The position numbers and the translations under genes are program-made. From NCBI GenBank assembly GCA_040757055.1, contig JBFLXY010000001.1:372001-436000 (forward strand): a DNA stretch of 64,000 bases. The letters are read 5' to 3'. Shown here piece by piece: positions 44,083 through 51,713 of the stretch. How positions within the stretch are numbered: the stretch's first letter is position 1; each line of letters begins with the position of its first letter. The DNA comes from JAJZRJ01 sp040757055 (GTDB taxonomy: Bacteria > Desulfobacterota > Desulfobulbia > Desulfobulbales > Desulfurivibrionaceae). The notes under the pieces were generated by a model. It saw only the letters and a program-made list of their open reading frames with translations, was not told the origin of the DNA and did not search any database.

Positions 44083-44679
44083 ATGCCGGTCAGAACGCCT
44101 TCCATGCGCCCCACGGCCTCCGCGGATGAGGTCGCCGCCATGCGCGCCCGGTTGGCCTCGGTCGATCTCAAGCCCGGCGAGATGCATGTCGCCGAGACCC
44201 CGACCCTGATCAGCACCGTGCTCGGCTCCTGCGTTTCGGTCTGTCTCTACAGCCCGGAGGCCAAAATCGGCGCCATGTGCCACTGCATTCTGCCCTCCCA
44301 GCTCCATTCCCACCTGCAGCGCGAAACCCCCCACTGCTGCGTGGACTCCTGCGTCGACAGCATGATGGAGGTCTTTTCCCGGCGCCACAAGGTGCCCCGC
44401 TCCGCCATCAAGGCCAAGATCTTCGGCGGCGCCAACGTACTGCAGGCCGGAGCCGAAGGCGCCGAAGACGCAGCCACCATCGGCCGCCGGAATATCGAGG
44501 CGGCGCGGCGGGCGCTGCGGGATCACGATCTGCCGCTGGTGGCCGAATGCGTCGGCGGCGAACACGGCTACAAGGTCTTCTTCAATACGGAAACCGGCGA
44601 GGTCCTGCTGCGGCGGGTCAAAAACTCACGGATCGACGAGCATGAAATCCCGTCCGCGCCTGGCCGAAGAAAAAATTAG
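44083..44679 (+). CDS. cheD: CheD receptor glutamine deamidase (second copy)
   Basis: The 198-residue protein carries the catalytic Cys in TVLGSCVSVCLYS near residue 48 and the His in IGAMCHCILPS near 65, then the KIFGGANVL and GRRNIEAARRAL blocks. It is extended at both ends compared with the first CheD and is rich in Cys (CHCIL, CCVDSCVDS). It follows cheW by two bases. Two CheD in one window may serve different receptor sets. Confidence 0.93.
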   Translation: MPVRTPSMRPTASADEVAAMRARLASVDLKPGEMHVAETPTLISTVLGSCVSVCLYSPEAKIGAMCHCILPSQLHSHLQRETPHCCVDSCVDSMMEVFSRRHKVPRSAIKAKIFGGANVLQAGAEGAEDAATIGRRNIEAARRALRDHDLPLVAECVGGEHGYKVFFNTETGEVLLRRVKNSRIDEHEIPSAPGRRKN

Positions 44680-44725
44680 CAACCCCGCACGGCTCAAGGG
44701 CAAGAGAAACCCCCTCTTTCTCCTT

Positions 44726-44763
44726 ATGCTGGAAGGCGGTATCCCCCTGCCGCCTTCCAGCAT
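44726..44763 (+). terminator. Long perfect hairpin after the second cheD
   Basis: ATGCTGGAAGGCGG and CCGCCTTCCAGCAT form a 14-bp stem with a 10-base loop, followed by a T-poor GCCCTTCTTC. A terminator or transcript-end structure is likely. Confidence 0.6.
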
Positions 44764-44799
44764 GCCCTTCTTCGCCGCTGCGGCCCCTGCGGCACCGGT

Positions 44800-45192
44800 A
44801 TGATGAGACAACGCATCCTCATCGCGGAAGACGAAAAGCACATCCGCCTGGCTCTTTCCCTGCTCCTCCGCCAGGAAGGCTACGAGGTGGAGATGGCCGC
44901 CGACGGCGGCGAGGCCCTGCGCAAGCTGGTGCACCCGGACACCCCCCCCTTCCACCTGCTGATCACCGACCTCCAGATGCCGGAAGTCGATGGCCTCGAA
45001 CTCATCGACCGGCTTGAGGAGCGGCGCATCGCCATCCCGGTCATCGTCATCACCGGCTACGGCAACCGCGAGACGGCATGCAAGGTTCGGCGCCGCCGCT
45101 GCGCCGCTTATCTCGACAAGCCCTTCCAGCCGGACGACATTCTCCGCCGGGTGGCCGACGTACTCTATCGCCCCGCCGCCCTGCCGGCCTGA
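44800..45192 (+). CDS. CheY-like single-domain response regulator
   Basis: The 130-residue protein is a lone receiver: acidic pair IAEDEKH, phospho-Asp in LLITDLQMPEVDG near 57, Thr in VITGYG near 87, Lys in YLDKPFQPDDIL near 108. The stretch CKVRRRRCAAYLDKPF is unusually basic for the alpha-4/beta-5 surface. No output domain. It follows the cheD hairpin and may act in the nearby chemotaxis or kinase system. Confidence 0.92.
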   Translation: MMRQRILIAEDEKHIRLALSLLLRQEGYEVEMAADGGEALRKLVHPDTPPFHLLITDLQMPEVDGLELIDRLEERRIAIPVIVITGYGNRETACKVRRRRCAAYLDKPFQPDDILRRVADVLYRPAALPA

Positions 45193-45277
45193 TCCGCCTC
45201 ACCGCACCACCCCGCTCCCCCCTGCGTTCCGCTGCCGCCTCCCGGCCCGGCCCCGCCCGCTGTGCCGCGAAAAACGG

Positions 45278-45306
45278 TTGACCGGCCGGCCGGAACACAC
45301 TACATA
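45278..45306 (+). promoter_or_regulatory. Sigma-70 promoter of the prephenate enzyme gene
   Basis: TTGACC, 17 bases, TACATA, 45 bases before the start codon. Confidence 0.65.
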
Positions 45307-45351
45307 GAGAATAACCGTTCAACATGACTTGCAAATCAGGAAAGACTCCCG

Positions 45352-47031
45352 ATGGCTTCAATCGCCACCATAGGACCGGAAGGTTCCCACGCCTGGCAGG
45401 CGGCCCGGCAATATGACCCGCAGGCCAGCATCGTGGCCTGCCCGCACATGACCGCGGTCTTCGAGGCATTCCAGCGCGGCGAGGCCGATTACGCCCTGGT
45501 CCCTGTCTACAACACCCGGGAAGGGCACAGCCGCGAATTCTTCGAGCAGATGCGCCGGCTGGCAAAAGGCTGCTGGGCCGGCAATACCATGCTGGCCATC
45601 CACCTCTCCCTGGGCAGCCTCGACCAGACCACGCCGGTGCGCACCATCATTGCCAAGGCCGGGAGCCTCCGCCAGTGCCGGGACTACCTCAGCAGCCGGT
45701 TCCCGGACGCCACCCTCATCGCGGTGAACGACCTGGAGCAGGCGGCGCGGGAAATCACGGAACAGCGCCTGGCCGACCGGGCGGTGATCGACACCGAGGA
45801 GGTGCTGAAACGCTTCGGCCTCGCTCTCCGCGAACGCGAAATCACGCCATACAACAGCACCCGCTTCGCCCTCATCGGCCGCGAAATGCCGCCGGCCACC
45901 GGCTACGACGCCACCGCCGTCACCACCGAGCCCCTGAAAGACCGGGTGGGCATCCTCTACGAACTGCTGGGCGAATTCTCCGGCCGCGGCATCAACCTGC
46001 TCGACATGCAGACCGAAACCGACCCGGCCAGCCAGAAGCTGCGCTTCTTTTTCGAGATGGAGGGCCACGCCGCCGATCCGGCGGTGGCCGAGGCCCTTGC
46101 CCGCATCGAACGGCAGGTGGTGCAGGAACGCGATTCGCTGCGGGTGCTCGGCAGCTACCGCCGGCTCGACATGCGGACCAAGCGGATCAGGAACTTCGGC
46201 TTCATCGGCTCCGGCGACATGAGCCTCTGGTTTGCCCGGCAACTGGCCAGCGAGGGGTACGAAACCCTGGTCACCGGCCGCTCCACCGAGCTGCGGCCCG
46301 AGCAGATGATCCCCCAGGTGGACGTGGTGGTGGTCTGCGTGCCGATCAGCGCCACCGAGGAGACCATCCGCCAGTACGGCCCCCTGCTTCGCGACGACCA
46401 GGCCCTGATCCTGCTGGCCGGTGCGGCGGAAAACATTCTCAAAACCGCGCTCCGCCACACCTCGGCGGGGGTCGAGGTGCTGCTGGTCCACAACCTCTGG
46501 GGGCCCAAGGCGGCCACCATGAAGGACAAGAATGCCTCGGTGGTGCGTACTTCGCGGAGCGGCGTGCTGTGCAGCGAGTTCGAGTCCTTCCTCTACAAGC
46601 ACGGCGCCCACATCTGCCTCGACAGCCCGAACCGGCACGACCTGATGATGGGGGTGAGCCAGAAACTGCCCACCGCCATCTCCATCGCCCTGGCCATGAC
46701 CCTCGCGGAAAAGGAGATCACGCCGGAGGCCATCGAAAGCCACTCGACGCTGACCTCGCTCTACTCGATCCTCTCCATGGCCCGGGTCCACATCCAGAAC
46801 GCCCGCACCTATGGTGAAATCCTTGCCAGCCCCGGCGAAGGGCGAACCATTGCCCACGCCTTTGCCGCCAATCTCGGCCGGGTGCTCGACCTGGCCGACC
46901 AGAGCGACATCGCGGGGCTCTGCGCCCTCATCGAAACGAACCGCGCCTACCTGACCGACGACTTCCTGCGCAACCGCATGCGGCAGGCGCTGGAGGTGGA
47001 CAAGACCCTGGGCCGGGTCATCAGCCGCTGA
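45352..47031 (+). CDS. Prephenate dehydratase / prephenate dehydrogenase fusion (PheA-TyrA)
   Basis: The 559-residue protein joins two enzymes that compete for prephenate. Residues 1-185 are a prephenate dehydratase (TIGPEGSHAWQAA, NSTRFALIG near 171). Residues about 193-265 are an ACT domain (DRVGILYELLGEFSGRGINL) for phenylalanine feedback. From about 278 a TyrA-type dehydrogenase follows with the nucleotide loop FGFIGSGDMS, VDVVVVCVPISATEE and the catalytic-type His in LLVHNLWGP near 377. In the dehydratase the usual ESTQGSV stretch is replaced by PVYNTREGHSREF. No chorismate mutase domain is present. Confidence 0.85.
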   Translation: MASIATIGPEGSHAWQAARQYDPQASIVACPHMTAVFEAFQRGEADYALVPVYNTREGHSREFFEQMRRLAKGCWAGNTMLAIHLSLGSLDQTTPVRTIIAKAGSLRQCRDYLSSRFPDATLIAVNDLEQAAREITEQRLADRAVIDTEEVLKRFGLALREREITPYNSTRFALIGREMPPATGYDATAVTTEPLKDRVGILYELLGEFSGRGINLLDMQTETDPASQKLRFFFEMEGHAADPAVAEALARIERQVVQERDSLRVLGSYRRLDMRTKRIRNFGFIGSGDMSLWFARQLASEGYETLVTGRSTELRPEQMIPQVDVVVVCVPISATEETIRQYGPLLRDDQALILLAGAAENILKTALRHTSAGVEVLLVHNLWGPKAATMKDKNASVVRTSRSGVLCSEFESFLYKHGAHICLDSPNRHDLMMGVSQKLPTAISIALAMTLAEKEITPEAIESHSTLTSLYSILSMARVHIQNARTYGEILASPGEGRTIAHAFAANLGRVLDLADQSDIAGLCALIETNRAYLTDDFLRNRMRQALEVDKTLGRVISR

Positions 47032-47035
47032 GCCG

Positions 47036-47908
47036 ATGTTCGATCCGCAGCTTGCCGCCAGCCTCGCCCCGCCGCTCGTCGGCGCCATCGCCGGCTACAC
47101 CGCGAGCCGCCTGGCCCTCTTCCTGCTCTTCAAGCCGCAAAAGCCCTGGCGCCTCTTCGGCCTGCGGTTGCCCCTCACACCGGGGGCCTTTGCCGCCGGC
47201 CGGCACCAACTGGCGGCCGCCGTCGGAGAGGCGATGGGCAGCCATCTGCTGCACCGCGAGGCGGTCGAAAAAGCCATGGCCGACCCGCTCTTTCAGGAAC
47301 ACCTGCGCCATCTCATCGAGCGCCGCCTTGCCGGACTGCTCACCCGGAACCTTGGTCCGGCGGCCACCCTGGTGCCGAACCGCTTCCGCACCCTTTACGA
47401 GACCGGGGGCAAGGTGCTGCGCCTCCGCTTCCAGCAGTTGCTCCACGCCCATCTCGACAGCCCCGCCTTTGCCGACACCCTGCGGCAGGAGATGTACCGC
47501 CACGGCACGCTCTCCGGCCCGGAGGCGGAGCAGGCCCTCGCCATGGCCCGTTCGCCGCAGTGCAAGCGGCTGATCGATACCCTGCTCGCCGACCTGCTGC
47601 TGGAAAAGGTGCTGGCCCGGCCCATCGGCCCCATGGCCCGGCTGCTGCCCACCGAGGTGCAGGAGGGACTCGCCAGCCAGATGGTGCGGGAGGCAGCGGC
47701 GCTGCTGGCCAGCGTCCTGCCGGTGCTGGCGAACAGCCTGAACCTCCCCGCCACGGCTGCGCAACGGATCGAAGAACTCGACCCGCGCCAGTACGAAGCG
47801 TTGCTGCGGCAGGCCATGGGGAGACGCGCCAACCTCCTGGCCCTCCTTGGCGCCCTTCTGGGGCTGGCCACAGGCGCTGCAGCAACCCTGCTCGCCACTG
47901 CCATTTGA
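47036..47908 (+). CDS. DUF445 family membrane protein
   Basis: The 290-residue protein starts with a membrane segment (LAPPLVGAIAGYTASRLALFLLF) containing the G(A/Y)xxN-like start of DUF445 and the motif KPWRLFGLRLPLTPG, where DUF445 proteins have a conserved PxTPGxxP. A long helical cytoplasmic or periplasmic body follows, and a C-terminal helix (LLALLGALLGLATGAAATLL). The function of the family is unknown. It begins four bases after the prephenate enzyme gene, so the two are probably co-transcribed. Confidence 0.78.
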   Translation: MFDPQLAASLAPPLVGAIAGYTASRLALFLLFKPQKPWRLFGLRLPLTPGAFAAGRHQLAAAVGEAMGSHLLHREAVEKAMADPLFQEHLRHLIERRLAGLLTRNLGPAATLVPNRFRTLYETGGKVLRLRFQQLLHAHLDSPAFADTLRQEMYRHGTLSGPEAEQALAMARSPQCKRLIDTLLADLLLEKVLARPIGPMARLLPTEVQEGLASQMVREAAALLASVLPVLANSLNLPATAAQRIEELDPRQYEALLRQAMGRRANLLALLGALLGLATGAAATLLATAI

Positions 47909-48024
47909 TCGGCATCCCGCTTTTTCCCCAAGCCGCTTGCTTTTCCCGCCTTTCCTCCGCTATTCTATCCCCAATATCCTGTCAAACCGGCTGCTGTTCG
48001 CTTACTTCGGAGGAGAAAAGGGCA

Positions 48025-49644
48025 ATGCGTCAAACACAACCAACCACCATCGGCAAAAAAATCGGCCTGGGCTTTACACTGGTCCTGGTATTGATCGCCA
48101 TCGTCGGCGGCATTTATCATTTCGCCCTTTCTTCGGCAACCGGCCGCTTCACCAACCTGATTGAAGTGGATATGGCTGTTGCCGTTCACGTCAACGCCGC
48201 CTCGAACCACCTTAACAGATGCCGCCGCTTTGAAAGAAACTTCCTGCTTTCCAGCAGCGAGGCAAAGGCCCAGGAACAGAAAGACAGCTATGCCGCCCTG
48301 AAAAAGGAACTGGATACCACCGAAGCCCTGGCCCAGAAGAATGACAGAACTGAAATCGCCGCGGATATTGAGAAGATCCGCGGGCTGGCGGCGGCGTATC
48401 AGAAAGAATTCGAAACGTTGGCTGCCGCCGCCCCCGAGGAGCGAATGAACTTGGAGCCGAAACTCCGCGAGACCGGAAAACCGGCTGAAGTGGCGTTGGA
48501 AGAGCTGGAAAAACGGATAACAGAGGCCGCCAACAGGGAGACCGAACTTACCAAGGCCCATACTGCCCGGCTTGGTTGGATCGCCCTCATCCTGGGCGTG
48601 GTGGCCATCGCGGCCGGCGCGGCCATCTCCTTCTTCCTCTCCAGAAATACCGCCGCCATCCTGAAAAAGATCAGCCTGACCCTTAACGAGGGTGCCAATC
48701 AGGTCGCGGCGGCGGCCGGTGAGGTCTCCTCATCCAGCCAGTCCCTGGCCGAAAGCGCCTCCCGCCAGGCTGCCTCGGTGGAGGAGACTTCCGCCTCCAT
48801 GGAAGAGGTCTCGGCCATGACCAGGCAGGATGCCGACAGCGCCCATCAGGCCGACAGCCTCATGAAGGAGGCCAACGAGGTCATCCGCGAGGCGGATGAC
48901 TCCATGAAAAAGCTCACCGTCTCCATGCAGGAGATTTCCTCGGCCAGTGCCGAGACCCAGAAGATCGTGAAAACCATCGACGAGATCGCCTTCCAGACCA
49001 ACCTGCTGGCTCTCAATGCGGCGGTGGAGGCGGCGCGGGCCGGCGAGGCCGGAGCCGGCTTCGCGGTGGTGGCCGACGAGGTGCGCAACTTGGCCATGCG
49101 GGCAGCCGAGGCCGCCAAGAACACCTCGAACCTCATCGAGGGCACGGTGCAGAAGGTCAACCATGGCGCCAAACTGGTGGAGGAGACCAGCGAATCCTTC
49201 TACATCGCCTCCCAGGCCACGGGACGCATCGGCACCATCATCTCCGAAATCGCCAACTCCGCCGGCGAGCAGGCCCGGGCCATCGGCCAGGTGGGCTCGG
49301 CCATCTCGGAAATCGACTCGGTGACCCAGAATGTCGCTGCCTCTGCCGAAGAGGCCGCCTCGGCCTCGGAGGAACTCTCGGCCCAGGCCGAAACCATGAA
49401 GGGTACGGTGAAGGAGCTGCTTGCCCTGGCCGGCGGCGAGTCCCAACCCACGGGAAGGAGCAAAGGGAGGAGCATGGGGGCGGCCGCCCTGCGCCGGCCG
49501 GCGGAACTGCCGCGCCCCGTCCCCAAAACGGCCGCGCCCAAGGCTACGGCCAGACCCCTGCCGCCACCGCCCAAGGCGACCCCGAAAAAGAGCAGGCCCG
49601 AGGAGGTCATCCCCATGGGCGACGAGGAATTCCAGGATTTTTAG
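48025..49644 (+). CDS. Methyl-accepting chemotaxis protein with a C-terminal tether
   Basis: The 539-residue receptor has a first membrane helix (about 12-32), a helical periplasmic domain with LNRCRRFERNFLLSS that resembles four-helix-bundle (HBM/4HB) sensors, a second membrane helix (about 182-204), and the signalling domain with tip DEIAFQTNLLALNAAVEAAR. A Pro/Lys/Ala linker of about 60 residues follows and the protein ends EEVIPMGDEEFQDF, matching the end of the first receptor. GGAGGAGAAAAGG precedes the ATG. Its own terminator lies at 49679-49717. Confidence 0.92.
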   Translation: MRQTQPTTIGKKIGLGFTLVLVLIAIVGGIYHFALSSATGRFTNLIEVDMAVAVHVNAASNHLNRCRRFERNFLLSSSEAKAQEQKDSYAALKKELDTTEALAQKNDRTEIAADIEKIRGLAAAYQKEFETLAAAAPEERMNLEPKLRETGKPAEVALEELEKRITEAANRETELTKAHTARLGWIALILGVVAIAAGAAISFFLSRNTAAILKKISLTLNEGANQVAAAAGEVSSSSQSLAESASRQAASVEETSASMEEVSAMTRQDADSAHQADSLMKEANEVIREADDSMKKLTVSMQEISSASAETQKIVKTIDEIAFQTNLLALNAAVEAARAGEAGAGFAVVADEVRNLAMRAAEAAKNTSNLIEGTVQKVNHGAKLVEETSESFYIASQATGRIGTIISEIANSAGEQARAIGQVGSAISEIDSVTQNVAASAEEAASASEELSAQAETMKGTVKELLALAGGESQPTGRSKGRSMGAAALRRPAELPRPVPKTAAPKATARPLPPPPKATPKKSRPEEVIPMGDEEFQDF

Positions 49645-49678
49645 GCGGGTCCTGAACCGGGGAAACACTGCGGTTCCC

Positions 49679-49717
49679 ATCGGCGGGGCAGCACATCTGC
49701 TCCGCCGATTTTTTTTT
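49679..49717 (+). terminator. Intrinsic terminator of the third chemoreceptor
   Basis: ATCGGCGGGGCAG and CTGCTCCGCCGAT pair over 13 bp (one G-U) with a five-base loop and are followed by eight T. Confidence 0.88.
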
Positions 49718-49727
49718 GCAACTTTCG

Positions 49728-49752
49728 GGAACCTTTTCCAGGCAGGGGGGTC
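49728..49752 (+). promoter_or_regulatory. ECF sigma-E-type promoter of the candidate small RNA
   Basis: GGAACC, 16 bases beginning TTTT, then GTC (GTCTTTT): the same as before rpoE and degP, in element and spacing. It lies 10 bases after the chemoreceptor terminator. Confidence 0.7.
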
Positions 49753-49761
49753 TTTTTATTT

Positions 49762-49866
49762 AAACACGGACGAAAAAGGAGCCCCCACTCCTTGTTCTTT
49801 GTGTCTCTTCCTCCTCTCTCTCCTCAAAAGCAAGAGGCCATCCAAATCGGATGGCCTCTTGCTTTT
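49762..49866 (+). ncRNA. Candidate sigma-E-dependent small RNA (about 105 nt)
   Basis: The transcript would start about 10 bases after the -10 element and end at the strong hairpin at 49826-49866. Predicted parts: a 5' stem-loop (AAGGAG, CCCCCA, CTCCTT), an open CU-rich stretch at about 49799-49825 containing CTTCCTCCT, and the terminator stem. CTTCCTCCT is perfectly complementary to AGGAGGAAG at the ribosome site of the LbtU-type porin (62735-62743) and to Shine-Dalgarno cores in general. No open frame with a start codon lies in it. Exact ends are estimates. Envelope-stress small RNAs in enterobacteria act this way on porin mRNAs; here it is inference from sequence. Confidence 0.6.
49826..49866. 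terminator. Bidirectional terminator (small RNA and hsp20 genes)
   Basis: AAAAGCAAGAGGCCATCC, five-base loop and its exact complement form an 18-bp stem whose outer A and T runs serve both directions. Confidence 0.88.
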
Positions 49867-49891
49867 CCCGCAACCAACACGAAAAAACGCC

Positions 49892-50293
49892 TTACCCGCC
49901 CTGCACCACGATTTTGCGCGGCCGGGCCGGCTCCACCTTGGGCAGCTTCAGGGTGAGAACCCCGTCGGCCATGGTGGCCTCGATCTTTGCCTGGTCGATG
50001 ACCTCGGTCATGGTAAAGCGCCGCAGATAGTGGCCGCTCTCAAACTCGCGGAGCAGCACCCGCTCGCCTTCGCCGCCGTTGCCGCCCTTGGTGCCCTTGA
50101 TGGTGAGGGTGTCGTCCTCCAGGCGGACCTCCACCCCATCCTTGCCCACCCCCGGCATGTCGGCCAGCACGGTGACCGCCTCGTCGGTCTCGTAGATATC
50201 CACCGCCGGCACGAAGTAGCGTTCCGTCGTGGTCGGCTCGCCGGCCTGCTGCACCTCCTGTTTTTCCCGCACCTGCATCTCCTTCTCGGTCAT
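49892..50293 (-). CDS. Hsp20 small heat-shock protein (second of the pair)
   Basis: The 133-residue chaperone has the alpha-crystallin domain: VPAVDIYETDEAVTVLADMPGV, DDTLTIKGTK, YLRRFTM and the conserved GVLTLKLPK with the final PRKIVV. The N-terminal arm is short and charged. It follows the other Hsp20 gene after 19 bases with a good ribosome site and shares its transcript. Confidence 0.94.
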   Translation of the reverse strand: MTEKEMQVREKQEVQQAGEPTTTERYFVPAVDIYETDEAVTVLADMPGVGKDGVEVRLEDDTLTIKGTKGGNGGEGERVLLREFESGHYLRRFTMTEVIDQAKIEATMADGVLTLKLPKVEPARPRKIVVQGG

Positions 50294-50312
50294 GGTCGTT
50301 TCCTCCTGCTTC

Positions 50313-50771
50313 CTACTGGGTCTTGATCTCGATCTTGCGCGGCTTCACCGCCTCGGCCTTGGGCAGTGTGATGGTGAGCACGCCGTTGGCAAAGCCGGCG
50401 CTCACCTGATCGGCATTCACCCGGGTGGGCAGGGTGATGGCCCGGCTGAAACGGCCGCACTCGATCTCGCGGCGGTGGTAGGAGAGCTTCTGCTCAGCAG
50501 GGCAGGTGGTGCGCTCGCCGCTGATGGTGAGGGTGTCGCCCTCCACCGAGATATCGAGGTCCGCGGCCTTGACGCCGGGGATCTCCGCCCGCACATAGAG
50601 ATGATCGGCATCCTCGGAAACGTTCAGGGCCGGGAACACCGTGGCCCCGGGCCGGCCCGGATAATCGCGGGCCAACCCCTGAAAGAGGGTGTCGAATTCG
50701 CGGCGCATCCTTTCGAAATCCGTCCACGGATTCCGGAAAAGCGGCCGGTCGGTGAAGCGGATGATTGCCAT
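50313..50771 (-). CDS. Hsp20 small heat-shock protein (first of the pair)
   Basis: The 152-residue chaperone has an N-terminal arm with NPWTDFERMRREFDTLFQG, typical of bacterial class A Hsp20, and the alpha-crystallin domain VFPALNVSEDADHLYVRAEIPGV, DTLTISGER, GRFSRAITLP and GVLTITLPKAE, ending KPRKIEI. Two different members in one operon often form mixed oligomers. A heat- or sigma-70-type promoter precedes it. Confidence 0.95.
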   Translation of the reverse strand: MAIIRFTDRPLFRNPWTDFERMRREFDTLFQGLARDYPGRPGATVFPALNVSEDADHLYVRAEIPGVKAADLDISVEGDTLTISGERTTCPAEQKLSYHRREIECGRFSRAITLPTRVNADQVSAGFANGVLTITLPKAEAVKPRKIEIKTQ

Positions 50772-50833
50772 AAGCCACCTCCATCGTCTGTGTAATTATT
50801 TGATTTAATTCCACAATAACCGCTGTTGCCAAT

Positions 50834-50861
50834 ACAATAAACGTGTTGCCCGCCTTGTCAA
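50834..50861 (-). promoter_or_regulatory. Promoter of the hsp20 pair
   Basis: On the minus strand TTGACA (within CCCTTGACAAGG), 16 bases, TATTGT, about 60 bases before the first hsp20. CTTGACAA also recalls the heat-shock sigma -35 element. Confidence 0.55.
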
Positions 50862-51007
50862 GGGGGGGCAATAGCCCCTGTCCGCACCCTGTCCTGCGCT
50901 CTTCCGGACCAATCAGTTTTCCCTAGGTTCCGGCAACCAAATCGGGTATAGTGGCTGGCCTGCAGCGCAGCAAACATACATCAAATCAACCACCTGGAGG
51001 AAATCAT

Positions 51008-51655
51008 ATGAAACTCATCCTGTTGGGCGCACCCGGCGCCGGCAAAGGCACCGTGGCCAAAATGCTCACCGCCCTCGACGGCTCGGTACAGATATCCACC
51101 GGCGACATCCTGCGCGGCGCTGTCCAGGCCGGCACCGACCTCGGCAAGGAGGCCAAGGGCTACATGGACCGGGGCGACCTGGTGCCCGACTCCCTCATCA
51201 TGGGCATCATGGAGAAGCGCCTCCAGGAGCCGGACTGCGCCAGGGGCTTCCTGCTCGACGGCTTCCCGCGCACCATCCCCCAGGCCGAGGCCCTCAAGGT
51301 GCTGCTGGCGAAACTCGGCATCACGCTCGACATGGTGGTGAGCATCGACGTGCCGCGCGACGTCATCCTCGACCGCCTCACCACCCGCCGCACCTGCGAG
51401 AACGCCAAGTGCCAGGCAATCTACAACGTGAAGAGCAACCCGCCGAAGAAGGAAGGCGTGTGCGACAAGTGCGGCAGCCCGGTGGTCCAGCGCGCCGACG
51501 AAACGGTGGAGGCGATCAGCCACCGCCTGGAGACGTACAACCAGAAGACCGCGCCCCTCATCGGCTTCTACGAGAAGGAGGGGCTGCTCCACTCCATCAC
51601 CGGCACCTCCAGCGATGCGGTGGTGGGCGCCATCAAGGCCCACCTCAAGATCTGA
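51008..51655 (+). CDS. adk: Adenylate kinase (second, canonical copy)
   Basis: The 215-residue enzyme has P-loop GAPGAGKGTVAK at residues 7-18, STGDILRGAV, GFLLDGFPRTIPQAE and a zinc-type LID with RTCENAKCQAIYN and CDKCGSPVVQRADE (Cys4). This is the standard long bacterial form. CTGGAGG precedes the ATG, and a -10 element TATAGT lies near 50947. trmFO follows after 58 bases. Confidence 0.95.
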   Translation: MKLILLGAPGAGKGTVAKMLTALDGSVQISTGDILRGAVQAGTDLGKEAKGYMDRGDLVPDSLIMGIMEKRLQEPDCARGFLLDGFPRTIPQAEALKVLLAKLGITLDMVVSIDVPRDVILDRLTTRRTCENAKCQAIYNVKSNPPKKEGVCDKCGSPVVQRADETVEAISHRLETYNQKTAPLIGFYEKEGLLHSITGTSSDAVVGAIKAHLKI

Positions 51656-51713
51656 CCCCATCCATCCGGCGCCGCTGCGGGACAATCCCGTGGCGGCGCC
51701 TCATTTTTCCCTT

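Noticed and set aside
44990..45192. Frameshift in the CheY-like gene at KVRRRRCAAYL
   Set aside because: Both flanking motifs (ITGYG and YLDKPF) are in the same frame, so divergence is more likely than a shift pair.
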